A stretch of DNA of 64,000 nucleotides, from the NCBI GenBank assembly GCA_050732935.1, contig JBOHRW010000224.1, positions 12,076-76,075 of the forward strand. The letters are read 5' to 3'. Positions within the stretch are counted from its first letter, which is position 1. Each line of letters opens with the position of its first letter. This DNA comes from DASRVA01 sp050732935 (GTDB lineage: Bacteria; Gemmatimonadota; Gemmatimonadetes; JACCXV01; JAHWKZ01). Position numbers and translations under genes: made by a program. This document shows positions 43,836-51,883 of this stretch, one piece after another. Below the pieces are notes generated by a model. The model had not been told where the DNA came from, did no database searches, and was given only the letters and a program-made list of their open reading frames with translations.

Positions 43836-45296
43836 ATGAAGCCGATCCGCGAAGGGCTCACCTTCGACGACGTCCTCCTCGTACCCCGGCATTCCGTGGT
43901 CCACCCGCGGGACGTCGACATCTCGACGCGCTTCACGCGTGGTATCCCGCTCAACGTCCCGCTCGTGTCGGCCGCCATGGACACCGTCACCGGCGCCCGG
44001 ATGGCGATCGCGCTGGCCCGCGAGGGTGGGATCGGGGTCCTCCACAAGAACCTGACGGTCGAGGAGCAGGCCGATCGGGTCGACCGCGTCAAGCGCTCGG
44101 AAAGTGGCTTGATCCAGAGTCCGGTCACGCTGGGGCCCGACCGGCCGATCGGTGAGGCGAGGCGGCTCATGAACCGCTACGGGATCTCGGGCGTGCCCGT
44201 AGTCGAGGACGGCGGGCGGCTCCTCGGCATCATCACCAACCGCGACCTTCTGTTCGAGACCGATCCGCGCCGCGTCGTCCGCGAGGTCATGACGGCCGAC
44301 GAGGGCCTGATCACGGCTCCGGTCGGGACCACCCTCGAGCAGGCCGAGCGGTTGATGGGGGAGCACAAGATCGAGAAGCTCCCGATCGTCGACGCGGAGC
44401 ACCGGCTGAAGGGCCTTATCACGGTGCGCGACATCCTGAAGCGGCGGCAGTTCCCGCGCGCCTCCAAGGACGAGCAGGGTCGGCTCCGGGTGGCGGCCGC
44501 GGTGGGGACGAGCCAGGAGACCCTCGACCGCGTCGACGCGCTGATCGAGGCCGGCGTCGACGTGCTGGTCGTGGACACCGCGCACGGGCACTCCAAGGGC
44601 GTCCTCGAGATGGTGGCGACCCTGCGCGAGCGCCACCCCGACATCCAGCTCGCCGCCGGCAACGTGGCCACCGCCGAGGGCGCCCGCGCGCTGGTCGAGC
44701 GCGGGGTCGACGCGGTCAAGGTCGGCATTGGGCCGGGGTCCATCTGCACGACCCGCATCATAGCCGGTATCGGGGTGCCGCAGCTCACCGCGATCCTGGA
44801 GTGCGCCGAGGTCTGTCTCGAGGCCGACGTCCCGCTCATCGCCGACGGCGGCGTGCGCTACACGGGTGACATCGTCAAGGCGCTGGCGGCGGGCGCGTCC
44901 TGCGTCATGACGGGGTCCCTGTTCGCGGGGACCGAGGAGAGCCCGGGCGAGACCATGCTCCTCGAGGGGCGCACGTTCAAGGTCTACCGTGGCATGGGCT
45001 CGGTGGCCGCGATGTCGGAGGGCTCGGGCGACCGCTACTTCCAGGAGCAGCCGGCCGACGAGACGAAGTTCGTGCCCGAGGGGATCGAGGGGCGGGTTCC
45101 CTACAAGGGCCCGATGAGCGAGACCATCTTCCAGATGGTGGGCGGCCTTCGGCAGGCCATGGGCTACTGCGGGACCGCCGATCTGGAGGCCCTCGGCCGG
45201 GACACGGAGTTCGTGCGCGTCACGATGGCCGGGCTCCTCGAGGGCCACCCCCATGACGTGACGATCACCAAGGAGGCCCCCAATTACACGCGCTGA
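43836..45296 (+). CDS. guaB: Inosine-5'-monophosphate dehydrogenase
   Basis: It oxidises IMP to XMP with NAD, the committed step to GMP. 486 residues, with LTFDDVLLVPRHSVV at the start and two CBS domains inserted (about 95-210). The catalytic cysteine loop is GIGPGSICTTR, and the flap segment ends in EGRVPYKGP. All usual motifs are intact. It is the first gene of a six-gene string with overlapping junctions. Confidence 0.95.
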   Translation: MKPIREGLTFDDVLLVPRHSVVHPRDVDISTRFTRGIPLNVPLVSAAMDTVTGARMAIALAREGGIGVLHKNLTVEEQADRVDRVKRSESGLIQSPVTLGPDRPIGEARRLMNRYGISGVPVVEDGGRLLGIITNRDLLFETDPRRVVREVMTADEGLITAPVGTTLEQAERLMGEHKIEKLPIVDAEHRLKGLITVRDILKRRQFPRASKDEQGRLRVAAAVGTSQETLDRVDALIEAGVDVLVVDTAHGHSKGVLEMVATLRERHPDIQLAAGNVATAEGARALVERGVDAVKVGIGPGSICTTRIIAGIGVPQLTAILECAEVCLEADVPLIADGGVRYTGDIVKALAAGASCVMTGSLFAGTEESPGETMLLEGRTFKVYRGMGSVAAMSEGSGDRYFQEQPADETKFVPEGIEGRVPYKGPMSETIFQMVGGLRQAMGYCGTADLEALGRDTEFVRVTMAGLLEGHPHDVTITKEAPNYTR

Positions 45297-46797
45297 CTCT
45301 CCGTGTCTCGAGGGTCCGGCGGGCCTCGAGCGGCTGCGGCCCGAGATCGAGGTCTTCCTCGAGGCCCTCGAGCGAGCCCAGTACGAGATCCTGGCCGGCC
45401 TCGAGCCCGCTCACCAGCTGAGCGAGATCTACGAGCGCCACAAAGGCCTCTTCGACCCGGACAACTTCCATCGTGTCGATCCGCCGCGGAACGGCTCCTT
45501 CGAGGACCGCCGCAACCGTTTTCTCCGCGAGTTCCTGGCCGAAGGCCTCGAAGGCCACCGCACCCGGGAGCTGACCGACTCGGCGCTGGCGGTGGAAGCG
45601 ACCGCCACGGCGCAGGTCGATGGCGCGGAGATCGAGTATCGCGGGCTGCCGCTCGAGATTCGGCGGGAGCCCGAGCGCGGCAGGCGTGAACGCCTCGAGG
45701 AGGCGCGCCTGGCGATCGTCTCGGAGCGGCTGACCCCGCTTCTCGAGAAGTCCCTCGAGCGTAGCCACGAGGTCGCCGAGGAGCTGCTCGACACGACCTA
45801 CGATCGATACTGCGAGGTCCTCTCGGGCGTCGACTTCGACGGGCTGGCCGAGGCGACCGACGGGCTCCTCGCCGAGACCGAGGCCGTCCACGAGGATCTG
45901 CTCCGCTGGTACGCCCGGCGCGGTTTGGTCGGAGTCGGGCGCCAGGAGCTCTGCGGACACGACCTGGCGCGGCTCCTCTACGGCTCCGAGCACCTGGCCG
46001 CCTTCGAGGCCGACCGGATGGTGCCCCGGATCAGCGGGATGATCGAGGCGATGGGCCTGGACCCGCGGGCCGACGGGCGGATCGAGTACGACCTCGAGGA
46101 ACGCCCGACCAAGGCCCCGCGGGCGTTCTACTCTCCGATCCGGGTCCCGGACGAGGTCAAGCTCGTCCTCCGCCCCTACGGCGGCCACGACGACTACTCC
46201 ACCTTCCTCCACGAGCTCGGTCACGCGCTCCACTTCGCGCATACCGATCTCGAGCTCCCGCTCGAGTTCCGGCGCCTCGGCGACAACGGGGTGACCGAGG
46301 GCCACGCGATCACCCTTGGCCACCTGATGCTTCTGCCCGTCTTCCACCGCCGCGTCATGGGAATCGGCGACCCGTTGGAGTTCCTGCGGTTCGCCGCCTT
46401 CCGCGAGCTGGTCATGCTGCGTCGTTACGCCGCCAAGTTCGCGTACGAACGATCCCTGCACCGGATCGGCCCGAGGCCGGCGCTGGCGGCGGATTACGCC
46501 GAGCGGCTGAGCCGGGCGACGGGCGTCCGGGTGTCCGCGGAGCTCTACCTGGACGACGTCGATCCTCGCTTCTACTGCATCCGCTATCTGCGGGCGTGGA
46601 TGATGAGCGGGGCGCTTCACGGAGAGCTCAGGGAGCGCTACGACGAAGACTGGTTCCTGAACCCCCGCACCGGGGAGTTCCTGCTCGAGCTTTGGTCGAC
46701 GGGCCAGTCCGAGCCGGTCGAGACGCTGGTCGAGGGGCTCGGCGTCGAGCGCCTCTCCTTCGCACCTCTCCTGCAGATGGTCCATGAGCTCCTCTAG
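45283..46797 (+). CDS. M3-like oligoendopeptidase family protein
   Basis: This roughly 504-residue mostly helical cytoplasmic zinc peptidase resembles M3 oligoendopeptidase F. Its motif HELGH starts at residue 310 (FLHELGHALHFAH), with a downstream Glu in NGVTEGHAIT. Between the in-frame stop at 45259-45261 and GTG 45592 there is no ATG, GTG or TTG, yet the intervening sequence is clearly coding (FLEALERAQYEILAG, IYERHKGLFDPDNF). ATT 45283 sits 6 bases after AAGGAGG and is the best start; CTG 45334 is the alternative. It overlaps the end of guaB by 14 bases. Confidence 0.78.
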   Translation: MTRADSPCLEGPAGLERLRPEIEVFLEALERAQYEILAGLEPAHQLSEIYERHKGLFDPDNFHRVDPPRNGSFEDRRNRFLREFLAEGLEGHRTRELTDSALAVEATATAQVDGAEIEYRGLPLEIRREPERGRRERLEEARLAIVSERLTPLLEKSLERSHEVAEELLDTTYDRYCEVLSGVDFDGLAEATDGLLAETEAVHEDLLRWYARRGLVGVGRQELCGHDLARLLYGSEHLAAFEADRMVPRISGMIEAMGLDPRADGRIEYDLEERPTKAPRAFYSPIRVPDEVKLVLRPYGGHDDYSTFLHELGHALHFAHTDLELPLEFRRLGDNGVTEGHAITLGHLMLLPVFHRRVMGIGDPLEFLRFAAFRELVMLRRYAAKFAYERSLHRIGPRPALAADYAERLSRATGVRVSAELYLDDVDPRFYCIRYLRAWMMSGALHGELRERYDEDWFLNPRTGEFLLELWSTGQSEPVETLVEGLGVERLSFAPLLQMVHELL

Positions 46798-48253
46798 CGG
46801 GGCCATCCACTTTTCGAGCCGCTGGATCATGCTGCTCGCCATGCTCAGCATGGCGGTAGGAACCGGGAATATCTGGCGCTTCCCGCGGATCGCGGCGACC
46901 AACGGGGGCGGCACCTTCCTCATCCCGTGGGTGATCTTCCTCGTGACGTGGTCGATCCCGCTCCTCCTCTGCGAGTTCGCGATGGGCAAGGGAACGCGCC
47001 GGAACCCGATCGGCGCCTTCGCCGAGCTGATTGGCCCGCGGTTCGCCTGGATGGGGGCGTGGGTTGCCCTGTGCACGACCCTGATCATGTTCTATTACGG
47101 CGTCGTGACCGGCTGGTGCGTGCGTTACTTCGTGGCCGCAGTGACGGGGGAGCTCCCGGGCCCCGAGCCGGGCGCTCTGTGGGAGACCTACGCGGGGTCC
47201 GGGTGGGCGGTGGTCACCCTCGTCGTCTCTCTGGCGATTGGCGTCTACGTATGCGCCCGAGGGGTCAAGGGCATCGAGCAGGCGGTCCTCCTCATGATGC
47301 CGGTCCTGATCGGGCTGGTGGTCATCCTCGCGATCCGGGCGGTGACCCTCCCCGGGGCCGAGCGCGGTCTGGCATTCCTCTTCACCCCCCACTGGTCGGA
47401 TCTCGCCAACAGCCGCGTGTGGCTCGAGGCGCTGACCCAGAACGCCTGGGACACGGGCGCGGGGTGGGGTCTGGCGCTCACCTACGCCACCTACATGCGG
47501 GCACGCGAGGACACCACCATCAACGCGTTCATCCTGGGCTTCGGCAACAACTCGGTCTCGCTGCTGGCCGGCATCATGGTTCTCTGCACGGTGTTCTCGA
47601 TCCGGCCCGACGCGGCCGGCGAGATCGTCGGGGCGGGGAACACCGGCATCACGTTCATCTGGGTGCCCCAGCTCTTCGGAGCCATGCCCGGGGGTCGGGT
47701 CTTCATGGCGATGTTCTTCCTGGCCCTCTTCTTCGCGGCGCTGACGAGCCTGATCTCGATGATCGAGCTGGCGGCCCGGGCCCTGATCGACCGCGGGTTG
47801 ACCCGTGGGCGGGCGCTCACGATCGTCGCCGTGGCCGCCCTCGTCTTCGGCCTGCCGAGCGCGCTCTCCGTCTCCATCCTCGAAAACCAGGATTTCGTCT
47901 GGGGCGTCGGCCTCATGCTGTCAGGGCTCTTCTTCGGCTTCGCCGTGCTCCGCCACGGCGTCGACCGGTTCCGGGAGCGCTACGTGAACAGCGCGGGCAG
48001 CGATTTCACGATCGGTCGTTGGTGGAACGTGGCCATGGTGGTGGTCGTCGTCGAGGCGCTCGTGCTCATCGGCTGGTGGTTCTCCCAGACGCTCTCGACC
48101 GAGGGCTGGCGGGCGAGCCTCGATCCCATCCAGGCGTTCAGTCTGGGGACGCTCGTTCTCCAGTGGGCGATCGTGCTCGGGCTCTGTTTCGGCTTGAACC
48201 GCTGGCTGGCCCGGCAGGCGCGGCCTCTCGACACGGCCGGGGGGCGCCCGTGA
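46784..48253 (+). CDS. NSS family sodium-dependent amino-acid transporter
   Basis: This 489-residue LeuT-fold Na+ symporter has the first-helix signature MAVGTGNIWRFPRIAATNGGG (sodium and substrate site) and a total of 11-12 helices, with GNNSVSLLAGIMVLCTVF and FFAALTSLISMIELAAR. It is followed by a MetS-like small subunit, which points to the MetP (methionine/alanine) branch. The ATG overlaps the peptidase end by 14 bases, linking peptide breakdown with amino-acid uptake. Confidence 0.9.
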   Translation: MSSSSGAIHFSSRWIMLLAMLSMAVGTGNIWRFPRIAATNGGGTFLIPWVIFLVTWSIPLLLCEFAMGKGTRRNPIGAFAELIGPRFAWMGAWVALCTTLIMFYYGVVTGWCVRYFVAAVTGELPGPEPGALWETYAGSGWAVVTLVVSLAIGVYVCARGVKGIEQAVLLMMPVLIGLVVILAIRAVTLPGAERGLAFLFTPHWSDLANSRVWLEALTQNAWDTGAGWGLALTYATYMRAREDTTINAFILGFGNNSVSLLAGIMVLCTVFSIRPDAAGEIVGAGNTGITFIWVPQLFGAMPGGRVFMAMFFLALFFAALTSLISMIELAARALIDRGLTRGRALTIVAVAALVFGLPSALSVSILENQDFVWGVGLMLSGLFFGFAVLRHGVDRFRERYVNSAGSDFTIGRWWNVAMVVVVVEALVLIGWWFSQTLSTEGWRASLDPIQAFSLGTLVLQWAIVLGLCFGLNRWLARQARPLDTAGGRP

Positions 48254-48384
48254 CGGCGGTCGGATGGGCGACCTTGGTCGTCGTCTGCGGATTCATCTGG
48301 GGAGGCGCCCTCACGCTGGTGACGATCGCCATGCGGAAGGAAGGCCGGAAGCGCGGGACCGCGTCGGAAGCGCCGGAGCCCTGA
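48250..48384 (+). CDS. MetS-like small subunit of NSS transporter
   Basis: This 44-residue protein consists of one transmembrane helix (WATLVVVCGFIWGGALTLVTIAM) with a basic tail (RKEGRKRG). Size, sequence and position right after an NSS transporter match the MetS / methionine-alanine importer small subunit family. GTG overlaps the transporter stop (GTGA) and its TGA overlaps the next gene (CTGA). It is easily missed because of its length. Confidence 0.8.
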   Translation: MTAVGWATLVVVCGFIWGGALTLVTIAMRKEGRKRGTASEAPEP

Positions 48385-48983
48385 TCCGGATCGGCGCGAC
48401 CCTTTTCCTGTCCGGATGGCTCCATGCCTTCGCGGGGGTGGCGGCGGCGCAGGGAGGTGGAGAGGCGAGCCCGTCGGGGCTCGAGGCGACGGCGGCGATC
48501 GCGGCTCTCCACACCGACCGGGACCTGGCCGCGCGCCACGACCCCGTCTGGACCCCCGTCGTCGAGGGCCGGATCGCCTGGCGCGTCACGCCACTGGTGG
48601 CGATCGGGATCGGGGCGTGGGTAGGGGCCGTGGACGCGGCGGCCGACACGCTGGACGACAAGCCCCCCGAGAGCCGCTCGCTCCGGGGTGTCGGCCTGGC
48701 CCTCGACCTGGCGCCGCTGGCCGACCGGGGAATCGGCACCCAGCCCGTCCTGCGCTTCGGCATCGAATCCGTGGCCGTCGACGACCGCCTCGATCGCGGC
48801 CCGGCCTTTCTCTTCGGCGCCGGCCTCGAGCATGGCCTCGGGCGTTCGTGGGCGATCGCCGGCCGCGTCGAGAACCGCTTCCTGACAATCGAGCGGGAGT
48901 CCGTGGACGGCGTCGCCACGAGCCGCGACGTCGCCTTGTGGTCGGTCGGCGTCTCGCTCGCCTGGGGGGCCGGACGATCGTGA
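48381..48983 (+). CDS. Secreted beta-barrel-like protein
   Basis: This 200-residue protein has a signal peptide (RIGATLFLSGWLHAFAGVAAAQ) followed by barrel-like strands (GRIAWRVTPLVAIGIGAWVG, PVLRFGIESVAV, WSVGVSLAWGAG). It is probably a small outer-membrane protein of unknown role. The signal peptide begins at CTG 48381, which overlaps the MetS stop (CTGA). The nearest canonical upstream start is a GTG or ATG deep inside the metS-like gene, which would add about 39 non-signal residues. The stop overlaps the next GTG. Confidence 0.68.
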   Translation: MIRIGATLFLSGWLHAFAGVAAAQGGGEASPSGLEATAAIAALHTDRDLAARHDPVWTPVVEGRIAWRVTPLVAIGIGAWVGAVDAAADTLDDKPPESRSLRGVGLALDLAPLADRGIGTQPVLRFGIESVAVDDRLDRGPAFLFGAGLEHGLGRSWAIAGRVENRFLTIERESVDGVATSRDVALWSVGVSLAWGAGRS

Positions 48984-49627
48984 GCTCATCGAATCAGCCC
49001 GCCGACACGACGCTCCCGGCTCCTCCACGGCGGGACGCCGCGCGCCTGCTGCTGGTCCGTCACGGCGAGACGGAGTACAACCGAGAGGGTCGCTGGCAGG
49101 GGGCGGGGTCCGACCCGCCCCTCAACTCGGAGGGTCGCCGCCAGGCGGGGGAGCTCGCCCGGCGGCTCGCGGGGCGCCCGGTGGCGGCGCTCTACACTTC
49201 GCCACAGCGGCGAGCGCGGGAGACCGCGGTCATCCTGGGTGATCCGCTCGGGCTCGATCCGCTCCTCGTGCCCGAGCTCCGGGAGCTCCATCACGGGGAA
49301 TGGGAGGGGAAGACCCAGGCCGAGGTGGTCCGTGGATGGCCCGACGAGTACCGCGCCTATGAGGCGGATCCACGACACACTCCACGGCCGGGCGGCGAGA
49401 CCTACGAAGAGCTGGGAGAGCGCCTCTGGCCGGCCCTGGAGCGCCTCGCGGACCGGCACCGGGGTCGGGAGATCGCCTGCGTGACCCATGGCGGACCGAT
49501 CCGGCTCGTTCTGAGCCGCGTCCTCGATCGTCCCCTCACCGAGCGCCACGAGTTCGGCGTGGACAACGGGAGCGTCTTCGCGGTGGAGGAGTCGGGCCGC
49601 GTCTGGCGCCTCCCCCCGGACGCTTGA
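48980..49627 (+). CDS. Histidine phosphatase family protein (PhoE/CobC-like)
   Basis: This 215-residue phosphatase has the catalytic LLLVRHGETEYNREGRWQG, the conserved LYTSPQRRARETA, the acid/base Glu in ELRELHHGEWEG and the second His in CVTHGGPIR. It may be a broad-specificity phosphatase or alpha-ribazole phosphatase; no cobalamin genes are near. GTG overlaps the previous TGA. Confidence 0.87.
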   Translation: MSSSNQPADTTLPAPPRRDAARLLLVRHGETEYNREGRWQGAGSDPPLNSEGRRQAGELARRLAGRPVAALYTSPQRRARETAVILGDPLGLDPLLVPELRELHHGEWEGKTQAEVVRGWPDEYRAYEADPRHTPRPGGETYEELGERLWPALERLADRHRGREIACVTHGGPIRLVLSRVLDRPLTERHEFGVDNGSVFAVEESGRVWRLPPDA

Positions 49628-49664
49628 GCGATTCGGGGGCGCAACGGCCCTCGATGGTCGAACC

Positions 49665-50450
49665 TTACGACTTCAACCGATACCCGATGCGGAACAGGTA
49701 CACCGTCCACCCGAACAGCCCCGCCGCCAGGCCCGCCGACAGCAGGAACGACGCCCACGGGCTCGTGTCGGCCACTCCCAGGACGCCGAACCGCAGACCG
49801 TTCACCATGTAGAAGATCGGGTTGAACATCGACAGCTCGCGCCAGAAGGGCGGCAGCATGTGGATCGAGTAGAAGACGCCGCCCAGGAAGACGAGCGGGG
49901 TGATCAGGAAGTTGAGCAGCAGCATCACGTGGTCCCAGGACTCGGCCCAGAGCGCCATGATCAGCCCGGCGCACGAGAGCAGCGCGCTCACCACCACCAT
50001 GAACGCCAACGTCACCATCCAGTGAGCCATGGGCAGGTCGGCGAAGAGGAGCCCGACCAGCAGCACCACCGTACCCACCGCGAGCCCTCGCACCATGGCG
50101 CCGATCGTGTAGGCCAGGACGATCTCCCAGTACGACATCGGCGCGATGAGGACATCGTCGATGTAGCCCTCGTGGCGGGCCATGAACAGCGACGAGGAGG
50201 AGTTCGCGTAAGAGCTGGTGATGACCCCCATCATCGCCAGGCCCGGCAGGATGTACTCCGTGTAGGGGAATCCATCGATGAGGCGGATCCGGGAGCCCAG
50301 CGCCTCGCCGAAGATCAGGATGTAGAGCAGCGGCGTCAGGACCGCCGGGAAGAGGGTCTGCTTCCACAGGCTCAGGAACCGCGTCACCTCGCGCCGGGTC
50401 AACGTCCAGAAGCCGATCGCCCACTCGCGGCGATAGCCGGTCTCGATCAC
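49665..50450 (-). CDS. ABC-2 type transporter permease
   Basis: This 261-residue inner-membrane permease has six helices of the ABC-2 (NodJ/YadH-like) type. LTRREVTRFLSLWKQTLFPAVLTP leads into YILPGLAMMGVITSSYANSSSS, and the MFNPIFYMVNGLRFG segment is conserved. It forms a complete exporter with the ATPase gene whose stop overlaps its GTG (GTGA). The substrate is unknown. Confidence 0.9.
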   Translation of the reverse strand: MIETGYRREWAIGFWTLTRREVTRFLSLWKQTLFPAVLTPLLYILIFGEALGSRIRLIDGFPYTEYILPGLAMMGVITSSYANSSSSLFMARHEGYIDDVLIAPMSYWEIVLAYTIGAMVRGLAVGTVVLLVGLLFADLPMAHWMVTLAFMVVVSALLSCAGLIMALWAESWDHVMLLLNFLITPLVFLGGVFYSIHMLPPFWRELSMFNPIFYMVNGLRFGVLGVADTSPWASFLLSAGLAAGLFGWTVYLFRIGYRLKS

Positions 50451-51445
50451 GCGGCCTCCTCGGGACTCTCCGGCGAGGACTCCGCGTCGGGCCCGGCGAT
50501 GGCCGTATCGACGTCGATCGAGCGACCGGTCAGTCGGATGAAGACCTCCTCCAGGCTGGACTCGACGATCCGTACCTCGTCGATCTTGAGCTCCGCTGCG
50601 TAGAGGGTGTTCAGAACCTCGGGCAGGATCCGCCGCGGGTGCGCGGCGGCGATCGACATGAGCCGCCCCTCGAGGCTCGGTGCGTAAGCTTGGAGCGTCG
50701 GAGGAAGCCCGTTCTCGGGGAGGCTGTTGAGCTCGATCTCGAGGCGCCGGTGGCCGCCTGTCTCCACCAGCCGCTCCGGCGATCCCTGGGTGACGATCCG
50801 CCCGCGATCGATGATCGCCACCTCGTCGCAGAGAGTCTCCGCTTCCTCGATGTAGTGGGTCGTGAGGAGGACGGTCTTGCCGCGCCGGTTCAGTTCCCGG
50901 AGGTAGCTCCAGAGAGAGCGCCTAAGCTCTACGTCGACGCCGGCCGTCGGCTCGTCCAGGATCAGGATCTCCGGATCGTGGATCATGGCCTTGGCGATCA
51001 GGAGCCGGCGCTTCATTCCTCCCGATAGCTTGTGGACCTTGGTGTCCGCCTTCTCGGTGAGCCCGAAGCGCTCGAGGAGGCGATCGGCCCGCGCGGTGGC
51101 GTCGTCGCGGGGGATCCCGTAGTAGCCGGCCTGCAGCACCAGGATCTCGCGGATCGGGAAGAACCGGTCGAAGTGGAACTCCTGGGGAGCGAGGCCGATC
51201 GCCCGCCGCGTCTGCCGGTAGTCGCGTTCCGCGTCCCGGCCCAGCACGTGTACGGTTCCCCGACGGAACGTCACCAGTCCGGTCAGGATGTGGATGGTGG
51301 TCGACTTACCGGCGCCGTTCGGCCCCAGCAGGCCGAAGAACTGACCCTGGCGGAGGGTGAGATCGATCCCCCGGAGGGCGTCGACGAAGCCGTAGCTCTT
51401 GTGCAGATCACGGATCCGGATAGCGGGCGGGTTCCCTTCGCTCAT
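50447..51445 (-). CDS. ABC transporter ATP-binding protein
   Basis: This 332-residue ATPase of the drug/polysaccharide exporter (NodI/YadG/CcmA-like) class has Walker A LLGPNGAGKST, signature KLSGGMKRRLL, Walker B EILILDEPTAGVD and the switch His in LLTTHYIEEAE. The last 100 residues form a C-terminal extension common in the DrrA/YadG group. It is encoded first in a two-gene operon. Confidence 0.93.
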   Translation of the reverse strand: MSEGNPPAIRIRDLHKSYGFVDALRGIDLTLRQGQFFGLLGPNGAGKSTTIHILTGLVTFRRGTVHVLGRDAERDYRQTRRAIGLAPQEFHFDRFFPIREILVLQAGYYGIPRDDATARADRLLERFGLTEKADTKVHKLSGGMKRRLLIAKAMIHDPEILILDEPTAGVDVELRRSLWSYLRELNRRGKTVLLTTHYIEEAETLCDEVAIIDRGRIVTQGSPERLVETGGHRRLEIELNSLPENGLPPTLQAYAPSLEGRLMSIAAAHPRRILPEVLNTLYAAELKIDEVRIVESSLEEVFIRLTGRSIDVDTAIAGPDAESSPESPEEAA

Positions 51446-51883
51446 GCGCCGGGAACCTAGCTGGACGGATCAGAAGTCGCTTGGCACGTCATCGCAGCGT
51501 ATCGTTCGTCGCCATGGAGCGCTCGTCATCGCCCCGCGAGACGTGGATCGCCTTCGGGTCCGGACGGGACCGGGAGGGGAGGAAACCGGATCGGTGACGG
51601 ATGACCGAAAGGCCCCGCCCGGGGGGCGAGGCCTTCGGTTTAGGCCAGGAGGAAACGGGCCTAACGCTACCCGAGCCCCCCGTAGTCGACCGGGACCGGA
51701 GGGCATCGGCTTCCTGCAGTTTACCGCCTCAGGGGGGAAAGTCAAGGGTCGTCCGACCACCCAGTCTTAATATTATCATATATTGTCATATCGCTCAACC
51801 CGGAACGGGGTCGCTTCGAAGGACAGATCGTGGGTTGGCCATTGCGCGACGTGGTCGAAACAGCGAAATTGTATCCACAACGT
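51446..51883. other. Divergent intergenic region with stacked hairpins and AT-rich patch
   Basis: This 438-base region lies between the divergent ABC operon and the M61-like gene and holds no convincing gene. It contains two hairpins (see next entry) and a strongly AT-rich patch at about 51767-51790 (CTTAATATTATCATATATTG). The patch probably includes the promoter of the M61-like gene, about 100 bases upstream of its ATG. The hexamers could not be assigned with certainty. Confidence 0.55.
51604..51663. other. Two consecutive strong hairpins, possible small RNA or terminator
   Basis: ACCGAA (51604-51609) plus the following GGCC/CGCC pair with GGCG, GGCC and TTCGGT (51634-51639), giving a stem of about 15 pairs with one bulged A. 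Immediately after it, TAGGCC (51641-51646) pairs with GGCCTA (51658-51663). Only a weak T run (GGTTTAGG) follows the first stem. Since both flanking genes diverge from here, neither needs a terminator at this place. Confidence 0.45.

Noticed and set aside
51641..51760. Possible tRNA in the hairpin-rich intergenic region
   Set aside because: No T-loop (GTTCRANNC) or acceptor pairing could be found.
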